64,000 nucleotides of DNA, from assembly GCF_009910365.1 (NCBI RefSeq), contig NZ_CP036423.1:1-64000 (forward strand), read 5' to 3'. This document shows positions 47,360 to 57,869 of this stretch, one piece after another (the stretch's first letter is position 1; every line of letters starts with the position of its first letter). The position numbers and the translations under genes were made by a program. The notes beneath the pieces were generated by a model that was not told where the DNA came from, did not search any database, and saw only the letters and a program-made list of their open reading frames with translations. This DNA comes from Aequoribacter fuscus (lineage in GTDB: Bacteria > Pseudomonadota > Gammaproteobacteria > Pseudomonadales > Halieaceae).

Positions 47360-49200
47360 CCGCTGATCTTGCTTAGGTCTCGTACGGCGCCTTTGTCTGC
47401 GCTGGTCACCATCGAGGCGTAAACCTTCAATGCAGTGCTGACCATACGCGGGCGCTCTTGCGCTGGCTGCCAACCGTTGGCTTTGGCGTCCATCGCTGCG
47501 CGCCGTTCGGCGAGCGTCGCTTCGTCGACACGCAGGTTGATGGTGCGTTCCGGGATATTAATGTCGACGATGTCGCCCGGCTCGATAAGAGCAATGGCTC
47601 CACCCGAGGCAGCTTCAGGCGATACGTGGCCAATCGATAGTCCTGAAGTTCCGCCTGAAAACCGCCCATCGGTAAGCAGTGCGCATACCTTACCCAAGCC
47701 TTTCGACTTTAAGTAGCTGGTTGGATAGAGCATTTCTTGCATGCCCGGACCGCCGCGAGGTCCCTCGTAGCGAATGACGACAACATCGCCAGCTTTGACT
47801 TCGTCGTTCAAGATGGCGTCTACGGCGGCATCCTGTGACTCGCACACAAAGGCTGGACCGGAGAATACCAAGATGCTTTCATCTACGCCGGAAGTCTTAA
47901 CGACACAGCCGTCTTCAGCAATATTACCTGTCAGTACGGCAAGACCGCCTTCTAATGAGAAGGCACTTTCGATGCGACGGATACAGCCGTTATCACGGTC
48001 GGCATCCAGGCTTGTCCAGCGAGTGTCTTGGCTAAATGCAGTTTGCGTGGGAATACCGGCGGGGCCTGCCTTGAAGAAGGTTTTTACTGCTTCGGAGTCT
48101 GTCTGCATGATATCCCACTCTGCTAGCGCCCGGGCTAGGCTTGGGCTGTGCACGGTGGCGCATTGATCATGCAATAAGCCTGCGCGCTGCAATTCGCCGA
48201 GGATGCCGTAAACGCCGCCGGCGCGATGCACGTCTTCCATGTGATACAGCGGCGTATTGGGCGCGACCTTACAGAGCTGGGGTACTCGTCGGGACAGTTC
48301 GTCGATGTGACCCATATTGAAATCGAGCTCGGCTTCTTGTGCCGCCGCCAATAAATGCAGGATGGTATTAGTCGACCCACCCATGGCGATATCTAGGCTC
48401 ATGGCGTTTTCAAATGCGGCAAAATTGGCGATATCACGTGGTAATAAGCCAGGCTCATTGCCCTCGTAGTGGCGCTTTGTAATATCGACAATTAACCGGC
48501 CTGCGCGCAGAAACAATTGTTCTCTGTCTGCATGGGTTGCCAATAAAGAGCCGTTACCCGGCAGGCTGAGGCCTAAGGCCTCAGTCAGACAGTTCATAGA
48601 GTTGGCGGTAAACATACCCGAGCAAGAGCCGCAAGTGGGGCACGCCGAGCGCTCGTACTCGGCGACTTTTTCGTCGCTTGCCGAGCTGTCAGCGGCGATC
48701 ACCATGGCATCGACTAGGTCGAGCTTGTTCTCTGACAGTTTGGTTTTGCCCGCTTCCATAGGGCCACCCGACACGAAAACTACAGGAATATTTAAACGCA
48801 TGGCAGCGTTTAGCATTCCAGGCGTGATTTTATCGCAGTTGGAAATACACACCATGGCGTCTGCGCAGTGGGCATTAACCATGTATTCGACCGAGTCGGT
48901 GATCACGTCGCGAGAGGGCAAGCTGTACAGCATGCCATCGTGACCCATGGCAATACCATCGTCTACTGCGATCGTATTAAATTCTTTAGCCACACCGCCT
49001 GCGGCTTCGATCTCGCGAGCGACTAATTGCCCAAGATCTTTAAGGTGTACGTGTCCGGGTACAAACTGGGTAAAGGAGTTGACCACCGCGATAATGGGCT
49101 TCTGGAAATCTTCGTCTTTCATACCCGTGGCGCGCCAAAGTGCGCGGGCGCCGGCCATATTGCGGCCTTGGGTACTGGTGCTAGATCGGTAGACAGGCAT
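47356..49200 (-). CDS. ilvD: Dihydroxy-acid dehydratase
   Basis: Iron-sulfur enzyme dehydrating dihydroxy-acids in valine, isoleucine and leucine synthesis. Start [23 protein letters not shown] aligns with E. coli IlvD; cluster cysteines appear in [12 protein letters not shown] and [19 protein letters not shown], and the metal/Lys region in [10 protein letters not shown]. 614 aa from ATG 49200 (GAGG upstream); a TTG two codons earlier is less likely. Follows argA by about 9 nt, last gene of the pit-argE-argA-ilvD run. Confidence 0.97.
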   Translation of the reverse strand: MPVYRSSTSTQGRNMAGARALWRATGMKDEDFQKPIIAVVNSFTQFVPGHVHLKDLGQLVAREIEAAGGVAKEFNTIAVDDGIAMGHDGMLYSLPSRDVITDSVEYMVNAHCADAMVCISNCDKITPGMLNAAMRLNIPVVFVSGGPMEAGKTKLSENKLDLVDAMVIAADSSASDEKVAEYERSACPTCGSCSGMFTANSMNCLTEALGLSLPGNGSLLATHADREQLFLRAGRLIVDITKRHYEGNEPGLLPRDIANFAAFENAMSLDIAMGGSTNTILHLLAAAQEAELDFNMGHIDELSRRVPQLCKVAPNTPLYHMEDVHRAGGVYGILGELQRAGLLHDQCATVHSPSLARALAEWDIMQTDSEAVKTFFKAGPAGIPTQTAFSQDTRWTSLDADRDNGCIRRIESAFSLEGGLAVLTGNIAEDGCVVKTSGVDESILVFSGPAFVCESQDAAVDAILNDEVKAGDVVVIRYEGPRGGPGMQEMLYPTSYLKSKGLGKVCALLTDGRFSGGTSGLSIGHVSPEAASGGAIALIEPGDIVDINIPERTINLRVDEATLAERRAAMDAKANGWQPAQERPRMVSTALKVYASMVTSADKGAVRDLSKISG

Positions 49201-49209
49201 AGTCAATCC

Positions 49210-50511
49210 TCATACAGCGAGTGGTTTTACAAAAACTTTGGAGTTTCTTTGCAGGTTATAAAGTGCTTGCTTGGGTTGCGGTAGGCTAAAGCGGTCTTGC
49301 TCGCGAAAGCCCTGCTCGATAAACCAATGCGCTGTCTGTGTTGTCAACACGAACACGCTATCGAGCCTTTGTCTTTGAGCTTCTTTTTCTAGGGCGTCTA
49401 ACAGTCGCTGGCCGCGATCACTGCCGCGATAATCAGGGTGACACACAATGCAGGCGACTTCAGCGGTATTGGCATCAGGGTAGACGTAAAGTGCGGCACA
49501 GGCAATGACACGACCATCGCGTTCAAGCACCGTGAATTGCGCGATTTCGGTTTCGAGCAACTCACGCGACCGCTTAACCAATACGCCCTCTGCCTCGAGC
49601 GGCTGCAACAGCTCTAAGATGCCCCCAACGTCATCGATATTGGCTTGTCGGCATTGCTCGAATAAATTTCGGCTGACCAAAGTGCCCGCACCGTCATGAG
49701 TGAAAAGTTCGGCCAGCAACGCGCCCTCTTGTTCAAAGCCAATGATGTGACAGCGTTCTACACCGCCCGCGCAGGCTCGCTTTGACGCATCCAGAAGTAC
49801 TCGATACTCCTTGCTGACATCGCAGTCGTCAAGTTCTGATACCGCAAGCTGACGAACGAACTGACTGTCACTATCGTGAATGGCATCGGGTGACATCAGC
49901 CAAATCAACTTATCGGCACGGCAGTCAGTCGCCACGCGAACGGCCACGTCTTCAAGCGACAAATTAAAAGATTCTCCGGTAGGCGAGTAACCCAGAGGAG
50001 GCAGTAACACCAGGTTGCTATCATTGAGCTGGCGCGTAATGCCGGCCACATCGATACGTCGGACCTTGCCGGTGTGTAAATAATCGGTGCCGTTCAGCAC
50101 GCCTACGGGTTGTGCCATCACAAAGTTGCCTGAGCAGACCCGAACTTTGGCCCCTTGCATGGGAGAGTTTGGCAAGCCCATAGACAGCTTGGCTTCGAGT
50201 TCATGGCGCAAACTCCCTACGGTGTGTTTAATCAGTTCTAAATCTGGGGAATCGGTAATGCGCAAGTCTTGCTCGAACAGACTCGATCGGCCTTCCTTTT
50301 GAAGGGTTTGATTCACCTGGGGTCTGGCCCCAAAGGCAATGACAACTCGTACACCTAAGCTGTTGAGCAGCACCAGATCTTGCAAAATAGTAGTGAGGTG
50401 ATCGCTTGCTAAACACTCGCCCGATAGCGCCACCACAAAGGTTTTTCCTCTGTGCGCGTTGATGTAGGGTGTGGTGTTTCTAAACCACTGAATGTGCGAT
50501 TGTGTTGGCAT
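49210..50511 (-). CDS. argA: N-acetylglutamate synthase (ArgA)
   Basis: Acetylates glutamate as the first committed step of arginine synthesis; feedback-inhibited by arginine. N-terminal amino-acid-kinase-like domain (PYINAHRGKTFVVALSGE) and C-terminal GNAT domain (about from residue 290: RRSRELLETEIAQF-like region, HPDYRGSDRGQRLLDAL). The frame is open to 50562, including an ATG at 50550, but ATG 50511 best matches pseudomonad ArgA (about 432 aa; 433 here). No clear Shine-Dalgarno at either start, which suggests coupling to argE. Confidence 0.94.
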   Translation of the reverse strand: MPTQSHIQWFRNTTPYINAHRGKTFVVALSGECLASDHLTTILQDLVLLNSLGVRVVIAFGARPQVNQTLQKEGRSSLFEQDLRITDSPDLELIKHTVGSLRHELEAKLSMGLPNSPMQGAKVRVCSGNFVMAQPVGVLNGTDYLHTGKVRRIDVAGITRQLNDSNLVLLPPLGYSPTGESFNLSLEDVAVRVATDCRADKLIWLMSPDAIHDSDSQFVRQLAVSELDDCDVSKEYRVLLDASKRACAGGVERCHIIGFEQEGALLAELFTHDGAGTLVSRNLFEQCRQANIDDVGGILELLQPLEAEGVLVKRSRELLETEIAQFTVLERDGRVIACAALYVYPDANTAEVACIVCHPDYRGSDRGQRLLDALEKEAQRQRLDSVFVLTTQTAHWFIEQGFREQDRFSLPQPKQALYNLQRNSKVFVKPLAV

Positions 50512-50552
50512 GTGTGCATTATCGTACGAACCGTAGCGTTCGTACAGCATGC

Positions 50553-51710
50553 TTACAGGCAATAGTGCTTAATGGCGTTGCTCAGCAAGGTAATGCAGGG
50601 GTTAATCTGGTCGAACGCTAGGTATTCGTTGGGTTGATGAGCTAAGTCAATCGAGCCCGGGCCCATCACAATGGCTTGTGCGCCAAGCGCTTTAAAAAAC
50701 CCTGCTTCGGTCGCAAATAAGGCGCTGGCGGCTTTTGCATCTGTAAGTGATTCTGCCAGGCGGACCAAGGCAGAGTCCGCGCCTTCTTCAAAAGGCGGTA
50801 CGGGGTCCATCAGCGGCTCCCAAAGGACGTTCAAGCCCGAGAATTCGCTTTCTTGCTGGCATAGCGATTGAATCTTCGCCGTAATTAAATCGGTTTTTAG
50901 GCCGGGAATTATCCGCAAGTCGAACTGAAGCTCGCTGTGCGCGCAAATACGGTTGGGTGAGTCTCCGCCGTGAATATGCCCCAGGTTGAGCGTGGTGTAC
51001 GGAACTTCAAAGGCCAAGTTTTGCTCGGCCTGCAGTTCCAAGCGCAAGGCCATCAGGCCGGTGATTAAACGATGCATGCCGTCGATCGCATTGTTGCCAA
51101 GTGCGGGGTTGGAGGAATGTCCAGAATGCCCGCGTACAACGATACGACTCATGAGCATGCCTTTGTGCATACGAATCGGCTTTAGGTTTGTGGGTTCTCC
51201 GATAATTACGCCGTCAGCTTGGTGTATTTGCGACTTCAGCAGAGCTTTGGCGCCGTTCATAGTGCTCTCTTCATCGGCCGTAGCAATCAGTGTGAGAGGT
51301 GCGTTCAAGCTCGAGCTGTCGAACTGTGCTGCTGCTGCGAAGGCCAGCGGGAAAAAGCCTTTCATATCGCTGGTGCCCAAGCCATAAAAGCGTTGGTCTT
51401 GCTCATGAACTTGCAGCGGGTTGGTTTGCCAGCGGCCCTCATCGAAAGGCACGGTGTCGCTGTGCCCAGCAAGCACTAAACCGCCAATGCCCGAGCCTTT
51501 GGTTGCAATTAAGTTCGCTTTGCTGGCATCGGCGTCGACTATCTGAATTTCAGTAGAAAACCCGGCCGCTTGCGCAAAGTCGGCGAGGCGTTCGATCACT
51601 GGCAGGTTGCCTTGATCCCAAGAAGGATCGGTAGAGCTGACCGAAGAAGTTGCGATCAGCTCTTTGAGTTGATGGGTAATAAGACGGTGATCAGCACACG
51701 CTTTAGCCAC
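50553..51710 (-). CDS. argE: Acetylornithine deacetylase
   Basis: M20 zinc peptidase that removes acetate from N-acetylornithine. Metal-binding AGHSDTVPFDEGRW and GLGTSDMKGFF, catalytic Glu in TADEESTMNGA. About 385 aa (E. coli 383). The start overlaps the pit end: TTG 51713 or, better spaced from AAGGG, GTG 51710. argE next to argA makes the linear acetyl-removal route of arginine synthesis. Confidence 0.94.
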   Translation of the reverse strand: MAKACADHRLITHQLKELIATSSVSSTDPSWDQGNLPVIERLADFAQAAGFSTEIQIVDADASKANLIATKGSGIGGLVLAGHSDTVPFDEGRWQTNPLQVHEQDQRFYGLGTSDMKGFFPLAFAAAAQFDSSSLNAPLTLIATADEESTMNGAKALLKSQIHQADGVIIGEPTNLKPIRMHKGMLMSRIVVRGHSGHSSNPALGNNAIDGMHRLITGLMALRLELQAEQNLAFEVPYTTLNLGHIHGGDSPNRICAHSELQFDLRIIPGLKTDLITAKIQSLCQQESEFSGLNVLWEPLMDPVPPFEEGADSALVRLAESLTDAKAASALFATEAGFFKALGAQAIVMGPGSIDLAHQPNEYLAFDQINPCITLLSNAIKHYCL

Positions 51711-52986
51711 CAAACAGCCCTTTGAAGAAGAAAAAGAAGATTATGGATAGTCCTGCACCGGCGGGTAGAGTAACGATCCAAGAAGCGAAGATCGAGCCCA
51801 CCACACGCAAATCAATGGCACCAATGCCGCGCGCCAAACCAACGCCTAGTACCGCACCCACCAACGTGTGAGTCGTCGAGATAGGAAGGCCTGTCGCTGA
51901 TGCAAACACCACAGTCGTCGCTGCGCCCAATTCGGCGGCAAAACCACGACTGGGAGTGAGTTCGGTAATTTTTTTACCGATTGTCTGAATGACGCGCCAG
52001 CCATAGGTCGCAAGGCCGATCACAATACCGACTGCACCGGTTAGCAAAATCCACCAAGGCATCGCCGACTTGGTGGCGATTTCGCCGCCTGATTGAATGA
52101 TACCGGCGATTGCAGCCAGTGGGCCCACTGCGTTGGCGACATCGTTTGAGCCATGAGCGAAGGCCATCGAACAGGCTGTGAAAACCATCAGAACAGCAAA
52201 GATGCGTTCGATATCTGCCGATGTTGCTTCGGCTTGGCTATTTTTGCGGTGAATGCGGTTCAACATTTGTGCTCCGATCAGAGCCACAATAATTCCAATC
52301 AATGCGGCGACCGGCAGCGCGTTAGCGAAGCTACTAGAGAACCCCATATCCACTTTGATGCCCACGTGTTTCAGGCCTTTGGTCAGGGTCACCATGGCGA
52401 TCATGAAGCCCACAAGAAACATGTAAAAGGGCACGTATTTTTTGGCGCGGTGAAATGCGTCGTCACGGTCGAGTATCAATGCTCGAACGCTGGTGAACAG
52501 CAAGTACGAAATTGTGCCTGCGACGAGCGGTGAGACGACCCAGCTTGCGACAATTGTGCCGATCTTTGGCCACGCAACCGAGTCCATTGAAATGCCGACC
52601 GCAGCAAATCCAACGATAGCACCCACAATAGAGTGCGTTGTGGATACCGGCCATCCTTTAATGCTGGCAATCAGCAGCCACGTTCCGGCCGCAAGTAATG
52701 CTGACATCATCCCATAAACCAGTAGATGGCTTTGCCCCTCGAAGGCGGCGGGGTCAATGATACCCTTACGGATGGTATCCGTGACGGCACCACCCGCTAA
52801 GTAAGCACCCGCAAACTCGAAAATCATCGCGATCAGTATTGCTTGCGTCAGGGTAATGGCTTTAGAGCCCACGGAGGTGCCCATCGCATTAGCCACATCG
52901 TTCGCACCGATACCCCAGGCCATAAAGAAACCGAAGACGCACGCAATAATCAGCAGCATTGAGCCGTAATTTTGAATAATTTCCAC
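51703..52986 (-). CDS. pit: Pit-family inorganic phosphate transporter
   Basis: Low-affinity metal-phosphate:H+ symporter (PiT family). Two inverted PD001131-type signatures: GANDVANAMGTSVGSKAIT near the N-terminus and GSNDVANAVGPLAAIAGI in the second half; about ten helices and a short cytoplasmic loop. 427 aa. No DUF47/PhoU-like partner gene, often found beside pit genes, is adjacent. A Pho box with a well-spaced -10 lies upstream, and argE overlaps its end. Confidence 0.94.
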   Translation of the reverse strand: MEIIQNYGSMLLIIACVFGFFMAWGIGANDVANAMGTSVGSKAITLTQAILIAMIFEFAGAYLAGGAVTDTIRKGIIDPAAFEGQSHLLVYGMMSALLAAGTWLLIASIKGWPVSTTHSIVGAIVGFAAVGISMDSVAWPKIGTIVASWVVSPLVAGTISYLLFTSVRALILDRDDAFHRAKKYVPFYMFLVGFMIAMVTLTKGLKHVGIKVDMGFSSSFANALPVAALIGIIVALIGAQMLNRIHRKNSQAEATSADIERIFAVLMVFTACSMAFAHGSNDVANAVGPLAAIAGIIQSGGEIATKSAMPWWILLTGAVGIVIGLATYGWRVIQTIGKKITELTPSRGFAAELGAATTVVFASATGLPISTTHTLVGAVLGVGLARGIGAIDLRVVGSIFASWIVTLPAGAGLSIIFFFFFKGLFGG

Positions 52987-53046
52987 GGAGTTTCCTCTTT
53001 TTGTTTGATTTAGGTGCTCGGCAAGTGAGCTATGACTGGTGGTTGA

Positions 53047-53081
53047 ATTTTACCTGCTGTTATATGACATTATTGTTACAG
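53047..53081 (-). promoter_or_regulatory. Pho-box promoter of pit
   Basis: On the minus strand CTGTAAC-AATA-ATGTCAT (53081-53064) has the 7-4-7 layout of a PhoB box (consensus CTGTCAT repeats; 5/7 and 6/7 matches). It is followed after 11 bp by TAAAAT (53052-53047), the -10 distance typical of PhoB-activated promoters that lack a -35. Transcription would begin about 55 nt before pit. The remaining 53082-53245 region must hold the glnE promoter; nothing clear was seen. Confidence 0.65.
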
Positions 53082-53245
53082 TATGACAAGTTTACAGCGA
53101 GCTTCTTTCCGCTTTCCCAAAAATTAGCGGCAGTATAGGCAATGCCTTGCGCTGTGTCACACTCAAATAAGATTAGTTTAAAATCTGTGGCTCATTTCAG
53201 AGTCAGGGCATAGCATAGAGCTATAGCTCTTCACCGGACGTTTCG

Positions 53246-56059
53246 ATGGACAATACGCTGCAAAACTTGCTGACACTCGTGGATCAAAGTTGCGCCGCCC
53301 GCGGCAATGCCCTGCGAGATTTTGAGCTCGAAGCGTGGCGCCAAGCCTTAGCCTGCAGTCCGTATTTGTCGACCACGGTGAGTCAGCATTGGGCGTGGGT
53401 CGAGACGGATTTTGCGCGAACTCGTTGGTCAAAACCACTCGTTTGGCAAGACTTGGAGGGGCTTTTAGAGGATCTCAAACACCAGGGATTTGACATCGAT
53501 GCGCAGCTCCGCAAGTTGCGCAACCGCGTTATGATGCGACTGATTTGGCGTGACTTTTCACGCCAGTGTCGGGCTCAAGAGACGGTGCAACAAGTTTCGT
53601 TGTTAGCCGAATTCTGTATTCAGACTGCGGTCGCTTGCGCCGGGCAAGAGTTGCGCGAACGGTTTGGTCAACCGATCGGTGCCGACTCAGGCAATGTGCA
53701 GAACTTAGTGACTTTGGCCATGGGTAAGCTCGGCGCTGGCGAGCTCAATCTGTCATCAGATATTGATCTCATCTTTGTTTATCCGGAAAGCGGCCAGACT
53801 GAGGGCGGTCGCAAAAGTGTCTCTAACCAAGAGTACTTTATTAAAGTCGGGCAGCGCGTCATCACTCTGCTCGATAAGGTCACCGTCGACGGCTTTGTTT
53901 TTCGAGTCGATATGCGCCTTAGGCCTTATGGAGACAGTGGGCCTTTGGTCATGAATTTCTCGGCGTTCGAGGCGTACTATCAAGATCAGGGGCGAGATTG
54001 GGAGCGCTATGCGATGATCAAGGCGCGCGCTCTAACGGGTGATGCAGCAGATGTTGTCTACCTAGAATCTATGCTTCGTCCTTTTGTGTTTCGCCGCTAC
54101 GTCGATTTTAGCGTGATTGAATCCCTGCGCGAGATGAAGCGCATGATTTCCGAACAGGTGATTCGCAAGGGTTTGCAAAACGACGTAAAACTGGGCCCCG
54201 GTGGTATTCGCGAGGTCGAGTTCATTGGCCAGTGTTTTCAGCTGATTCGCGGCGGTCGCGACGCTCCTTTGCGCTGCAGAGGTCTAATGGATGCCCTCAG
54301 CGCAAGCGAGCAACTGGGTTGCCTACCCGCTGACGCGGTCAGTGAGCTTCGCGAGGCCTATTGGTTTTTGCGTGACTCTGAGCATGCGATACAGGGTTAT
54401 CAAGATCGGCAAACACAGCGTTTGCCCGAAGACCCCGACGCTCAAGCAAGTCTGAGTCGCGTCATGGGTTTTCAGACCTTTGAGGATTACCTTGTTGCAC
54501 TGAATGCGCATCGATCTAGGGTGAGTCGGCATTTTGTCGACCTGATTGCATCAGCCAGTGAAGAAGATGAGAGCAGCCAGCGGACTTGGTTTTGGGATGA
54601 TTTAGATCTTGAACAAATTGCTGCCTTGGGTTTCGAGGATCCGGCTGCTGTCAGCGCGGCCCTAGAGCGTCTAACGCAATCAGCCATTGTGCGCACCCTG
54701 CAGGTCGAGCCTCGTCGGCGCCTTGACCTTGCTATGCCAAAACTGTTGGAAGCGTGCGCGCGGCAGGCCAACGCATCAGATACAGTGGTGCGCCTTGTCC
54801 CAATGGTCGAGGCGGTACTGCGTCGCAGCGCTTATTTGCTGCTACTGATCGAAAACCCCGGTGCGCTCAACGAGTTGGTGCGCTTGTGCGCTGCAAGCCC
54901 ATGGATTGCAAAGCAGTTGTCACTGCGTCCCGCGCTGCTCGATGAGTTGCTTGATCTAGAGCACTTGTATCAAGCACCCGATAAGCACGTATTGGAGCGC
55001 GATTTAGCCCTGCAGATGCGCGCCATACCCATGGATGATTTAGAGGCGCAAATGGACGCGCTGCGCTACTTCAAGGCTGCCCAGGTCTTGCGCGTGGCCG
55101 CTAGCGAAATCGGTGGCTTTTTACCTTTGATGAAAGTGAGCGATAAGCTGACCTTCATCGCCGAAGTCATTCTGGAATGGACCGTCAAGGTGGCGTGGAC
55201 AGATTTGACCAACAAACACGGCAAGCCCTGCCATCTGACCGAAGGCACAGGCTTTTGTGTTGTCGCGTATGGCAAGCTTGGCGGTTTGGAGCTTAACTAC
55301 TCGTCCGATTTGGATTTGGTGTTTTTGTACGATGCGCCCGCTCAGGGCATGACCGATGGCGACAAGCCCATCGATTGCGCGAGGTTCTATACTCGCTTGG
55401 GTCAGCGCGTTATTCATATGCTCGAAACGCGTATGAGCTTGGGGGTGCTGTACGAGGTGGATATGCGTCTGCGTCCTTCGGGTAATTCGGGTTTATTAGT
55501 ATCGTCTGTTGCGGCCTTCGAACGTTATCAGTTAGAGGAGGCTTGGACTTGGGAGCATCAAGCGCTAAGCCGGGCTCGCGCTGTCGCAGGCGACGTGAGT
55601 CTTGCACGCGCCTTTCAAGCAATACGGTTGACAGTGATGGGGCAAGCGCGGGACAACCTTGCGCTTGCGGACGAAGTGCAGTCTATGCGCCAAAAAATGC
55701 GCGAAAATTTAGATACTGACATAAAAGGTGACACCTTTAATCTGAAACATGGATTTGGAGGTATCGTTGACATCGAATTTATGGTGCAATACGCGCTCTT
55801 AGCGCTGTCGGCAAAACACCCATCACTGGCGAAATACACCGATAACATTCGCCAACTTGAAGCACTGGCGAGCTCGGGTCTGATAAGCGCGGAAACAGCA
55901 AACACATTGAGCCAAGCGTACTTGGCGTATCGCTCCGCCACCCATGAGTGTGCTCTGCAAGAAGAGCCAGCCAAAGTGTCGGGTGCGCAGTGGGATAAGC
56001 ATAGACAGGCAGTCGGCCTAATATGGGGCGATTGGTTTAACAGCAAACGTTGGGAGTAA
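53246..56059 (+). CDS. glnE: Bifunctional glutamine synthetase adenylyltransferase/deadenylylase
   Basis: GlnE adds and removes AMP on glutamine synthetase under PII control. Two nucleotidyltransferase domains, each followed by a helical domain: GKLGAGELNLSSDIDLIFVY near residue 157 (deadenylylase) and YGKLGGLELNYSSDLDLVFLYD near 677 (adenylylase). 937 aa (E. coli 946), both active-site DxD pairs intact. Followed after 3 nt by ilvE, as in pseudomonads. Confidence 0.97.
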   Translation: MDNTLQNLLTLVDQSCAARGNALRDFELEAWRQALACSPYLSTTVSQHWAWVETDFARTRWSKPLVWQDLEGLLEDLKHQGFDIDAQLRKLRNRVMMRLIWRDFSRQCRAQETVQQVSLLAEFCIQTAVACAGQELRERFGQPIGADSGNVQNLVTLAMGKLGAGELNLSSDIDLIFVYPESGQTEGGRKSVSNQEYFIKVGQRVITLLDKVTVDGFVFRVDMRLRPYGDSGPLVMNFSAFEAYYQDQGRDWERYAMIKARALTGDAADVVYLESMLRPFVFRRYVDFSVIESLREMKRMISEQVIRKGLQNDVKLGPGGIREVEFIGQCFQLIRGGRDAPLRCRGLMDALSASEQLGCLPADAVSELREAYWFLRDSEHAIQGYQDRQTQRLPEDPDAQASLSRVMGFQTFEDYLVALNAHRSRVSRHFVDLIASASEEDESSQRTWFWDDLDLEQIAALGFEDPAAVSAALERLTQSAIVRTLQVEPRRRLDLAMPKLLEACARQANASDTVVRLVPMVEAVLRRSAYLLLLIENPGALNELVRLCAASPWIAKQLSLRPALLDELLDLEHLYQAPDKHVLERDLALQMRAIPMDDLEAQMDALRYFKAAQVLRVAASEIGGFLPLMKVSDKLTFIAEVILEWTVKVAWTDLTNKHGKPCHLTEGTGFCVVAYGKLGGLELNYSSDLDLVFLYDAPAQGMTDGDKPIDCARFYTRLGQRVIHMLETRMSLGVLYEVDMRLRPSGNSGLLVSSVAAFERYQLEEAWTWEHQALSRARAVAGDVSLARAFQAIRLTVMGQARDNLALADEVQSMRQKMRENLDTDIKGDTFNLKHGFGGIVDIEFMVQYALLALSAKHPSLAKYTDNIRQLEALASSGLISAETANTLSQAYLAYRSATHECALQEEPAKVSGAQWDKHRQAVGLIWGDWFNSKRWE

Positions 56060-56062
56060 ACA

Positions 56063-56989
56063 ATGGATTTCTCGGAGCGCGAGGGTGTTATCTGGTTGGA
56101 CGGTGAGCTAAGACCGTGGAAAGACGCCAAAGTACACGTGCTGACTCATACTTTACATTACGGTTTGGGTGTATTCGAAGGTGTACGTGCCTACCACACG
56201 CAAGAGCGTGGAACCTGCATCTTTAAACTCAAAGAACACACCAAGCGCCTATTCAATTCGGCAAAAATTTTGATGATGGATATGCCATTCGATCAAGACG
56301 CGATCAACGAGGCGCAGCGCCTGGTGGTTCGTGAAAACGGCTTGCCCGAAGCTTACCTGCGCCCTATGTGCTTTTTGGGGTCAGAGGGCATGGGCTTACG
56401 CGCTGACAAGTTGGCGACGCACGTCATGGTCGCCGCTTGGGATTGGCCCTCTTACATGGATCCCGAAGCTCGCAACCGCGGTATCAAAGTCAGAACGTCA
56501 TCGTATACGCGTCACCACGTCAACATTGCCATGTGTAAAGCCAAAGCAAACGGGCAGTACATCAACTCGATGTTAGCCTTGCGCGAGGCTATTGAAAGCG
56601 GCGCAGAGGAAGCTTTATTGCTGGACAATGAGGGCTACGTGGCAGAGGGTAGCGGCGAAAACTTCTTTATGGTGAAAAATGGCGTTTTATACACCCCGGA
56701 GTTAACCTCTTGTCTGGACGGTATTACCCGCGCCACAGTGATCGAGCTGGCGAATGAGCTTGGTATTACTGTGCGCGAGAAGCGCATCACGCGCGACGAA
56801 GTCTACATCTGTGATGAGGCCTTCTTTACAGGTACTGCGGCGGAAGTGGTGCCGATTCGTGAGCTCGACGGCCGAGCAATCGGTGAAGGCAGCCGTGGTC
56901 CGATTACTGAGCAATTACAAGGTATGTATTTCGATTCGGTGCGCGGTAAGCGCAGCCAGAATCCACAGTGGTTAACGGAAGTCGTCTAA
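56063..56989 (+). CDS. ilvE: Branched-chain amino acid aminotransferase
   Basis: Fold-type IV PLP enzyme performing the last step of Leu, Ile and Val synthesis. PLP Lys lies in the CKAKANGQYINSML segment near residue 160; EGVRAYHT and EGSGENFFMV are typical. 308 aa (E. coli 309). GGGAG precedes the ATG. Co-transcribed with glnE; the lipase-like gene starts 15 nt later. Confidence 0.97.
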   Translation: MDFSEREGVIWLDGELRPWKDAKVHVLTHTLHYGLGVFEGVRAYHTQERGTCIFKLKEHTKRLFNSAKILMMDMPFDQDAINEAQRLVVRENGLPEAYLRPMCFLGSEGMGLRADKLATHVMVAAWDWPSYMDPEARNRGIKVRTSSYTRHHVNIAMCKAKANGQYINSMLALREAIESGAEEALLLDNEGYVAEGSGENFFMVKNGVLYTPELTSCLDGITRATVIELANELGITVREKRITRDEVYICDEAFFTGTAAEVVPIRELDGRAIGEGSRGPITEQLQGMYFDSVRGKRSQNPQWLTEVV

Positions 56990-57004
56990 TAAGCGGAGGT
57001 GGCT

Positions 57005-57835
57005 ATGCATGCGGGCGCACTAGAGCAGAGTTTTGAAGATGGTATTTTCTGGCGACACTGGCCTGTCGCAGAAGCTCAGCGAGTGGTGGTTCTGGTGCAT
57101 GGCTTGGGTGAACACAGCGGTCGCTACGAAGAGCTGGCTGAGTTTTTTAATGCTCGTGCAACAGCGGTCGTGGCGCTGGACCATAAAGGACACGGCTTAT
57201 CGCCAGGCGTGCGTTGTCATATCGATAAATTCACTGACTTCTTAGAGCCCTTGGCCCGGTTGTGCACGGAAGCCGAACAGCTTTACCCGAATGTACCCAA
57301 GGTCTTGTTGGGTCATAGTTTGGGTGGTCTGATTGCGGCTGCATTTCTGCTGGAACATCAAAACTTGTTTCAATCGGCAGTATTGTCTGGGCCGGCTCTG
57401 GGTATAGACCCTGCACCACCCATTTGGCAGCAAAAGATCACGCAGGTCATTTCCACTCTGCTACCTAAGCTTGGCGTTATGCAGCTTGATGCGGGGCAAA
57501 TCTCCCGTTCAGCTGATGTGGTGGCTGCGTATCAAGCTGACCCCCTGGTACACAACGGTAAAATTAGCGCCCGCTTGGTCACAGAATTGTTCGCAACGCT
57601 TACCTTGGTCAATGAAAACGCCGCGAAAATTACGTTGCCAATAAAGATTTTTCATGGCGAGTCAGATGTCATGACTTCGCCAAAGTTATCGCAAGCGTTT
57701 GTCGGCAAAGTGGGCTCCGCGATGGCTGAATATCAAGGGTATGCGGGGCTGTACCACGAAATTTTCAACGAGCCCGAGCGTGCTCAAGTCATGCAGGACG
57801 TGCAAACGTTTATCGAGCAAGCCGCAGCGGCTTAA
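57005..57835 (+). CDS. Alpha/beta hydrolase, monoacylglycerol lipase-like
   Basis: A serine hydrolase of the hydrolase_4/monoglyceride lipase group: VLVHGLGEHSGRYEELA oxyanion region, nucleophile S105 in GHSLGG, acid in GESDVMTS and His in GLYHEIFNE. 276 aa, no signal peptide, so cytosolic. ATG 57005 with GGAGG; a GTG two codons earlier is less likely. Probable roles are monoacylglycerol or lysophospholipid turnover. It ends 34 nt before the glycosyltransferase gene. Confidence 0.87.
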   Translation: MHAGALEQSFEDGIFWRHWPVAEAQRVVVLVHGLGEHSGRYEELAEFFNARATAVVALDHKGHGLSPGVRCHIDKFTDFLEPLARLCTEAEQLYPNVPKVLLGHSLGGLIAAAFLLEHQNLFQSAVLSGPALGIDPAPPIWQQKITQVISTLLPKLGVMQLDAGQISRSADVVAAYQADPLVHNGKISARLVTELFATLTLVNENAAKITLPIKIFHGESDVMTSPKLSQAFVGKVGSAMAEYQGYAGLYHEIFNEPERAQVMQDVQTFIEQAAAA

Positions 57836-57869
57836 TACTCGTATTGGCGGTACTGGAGAACACGCAACG

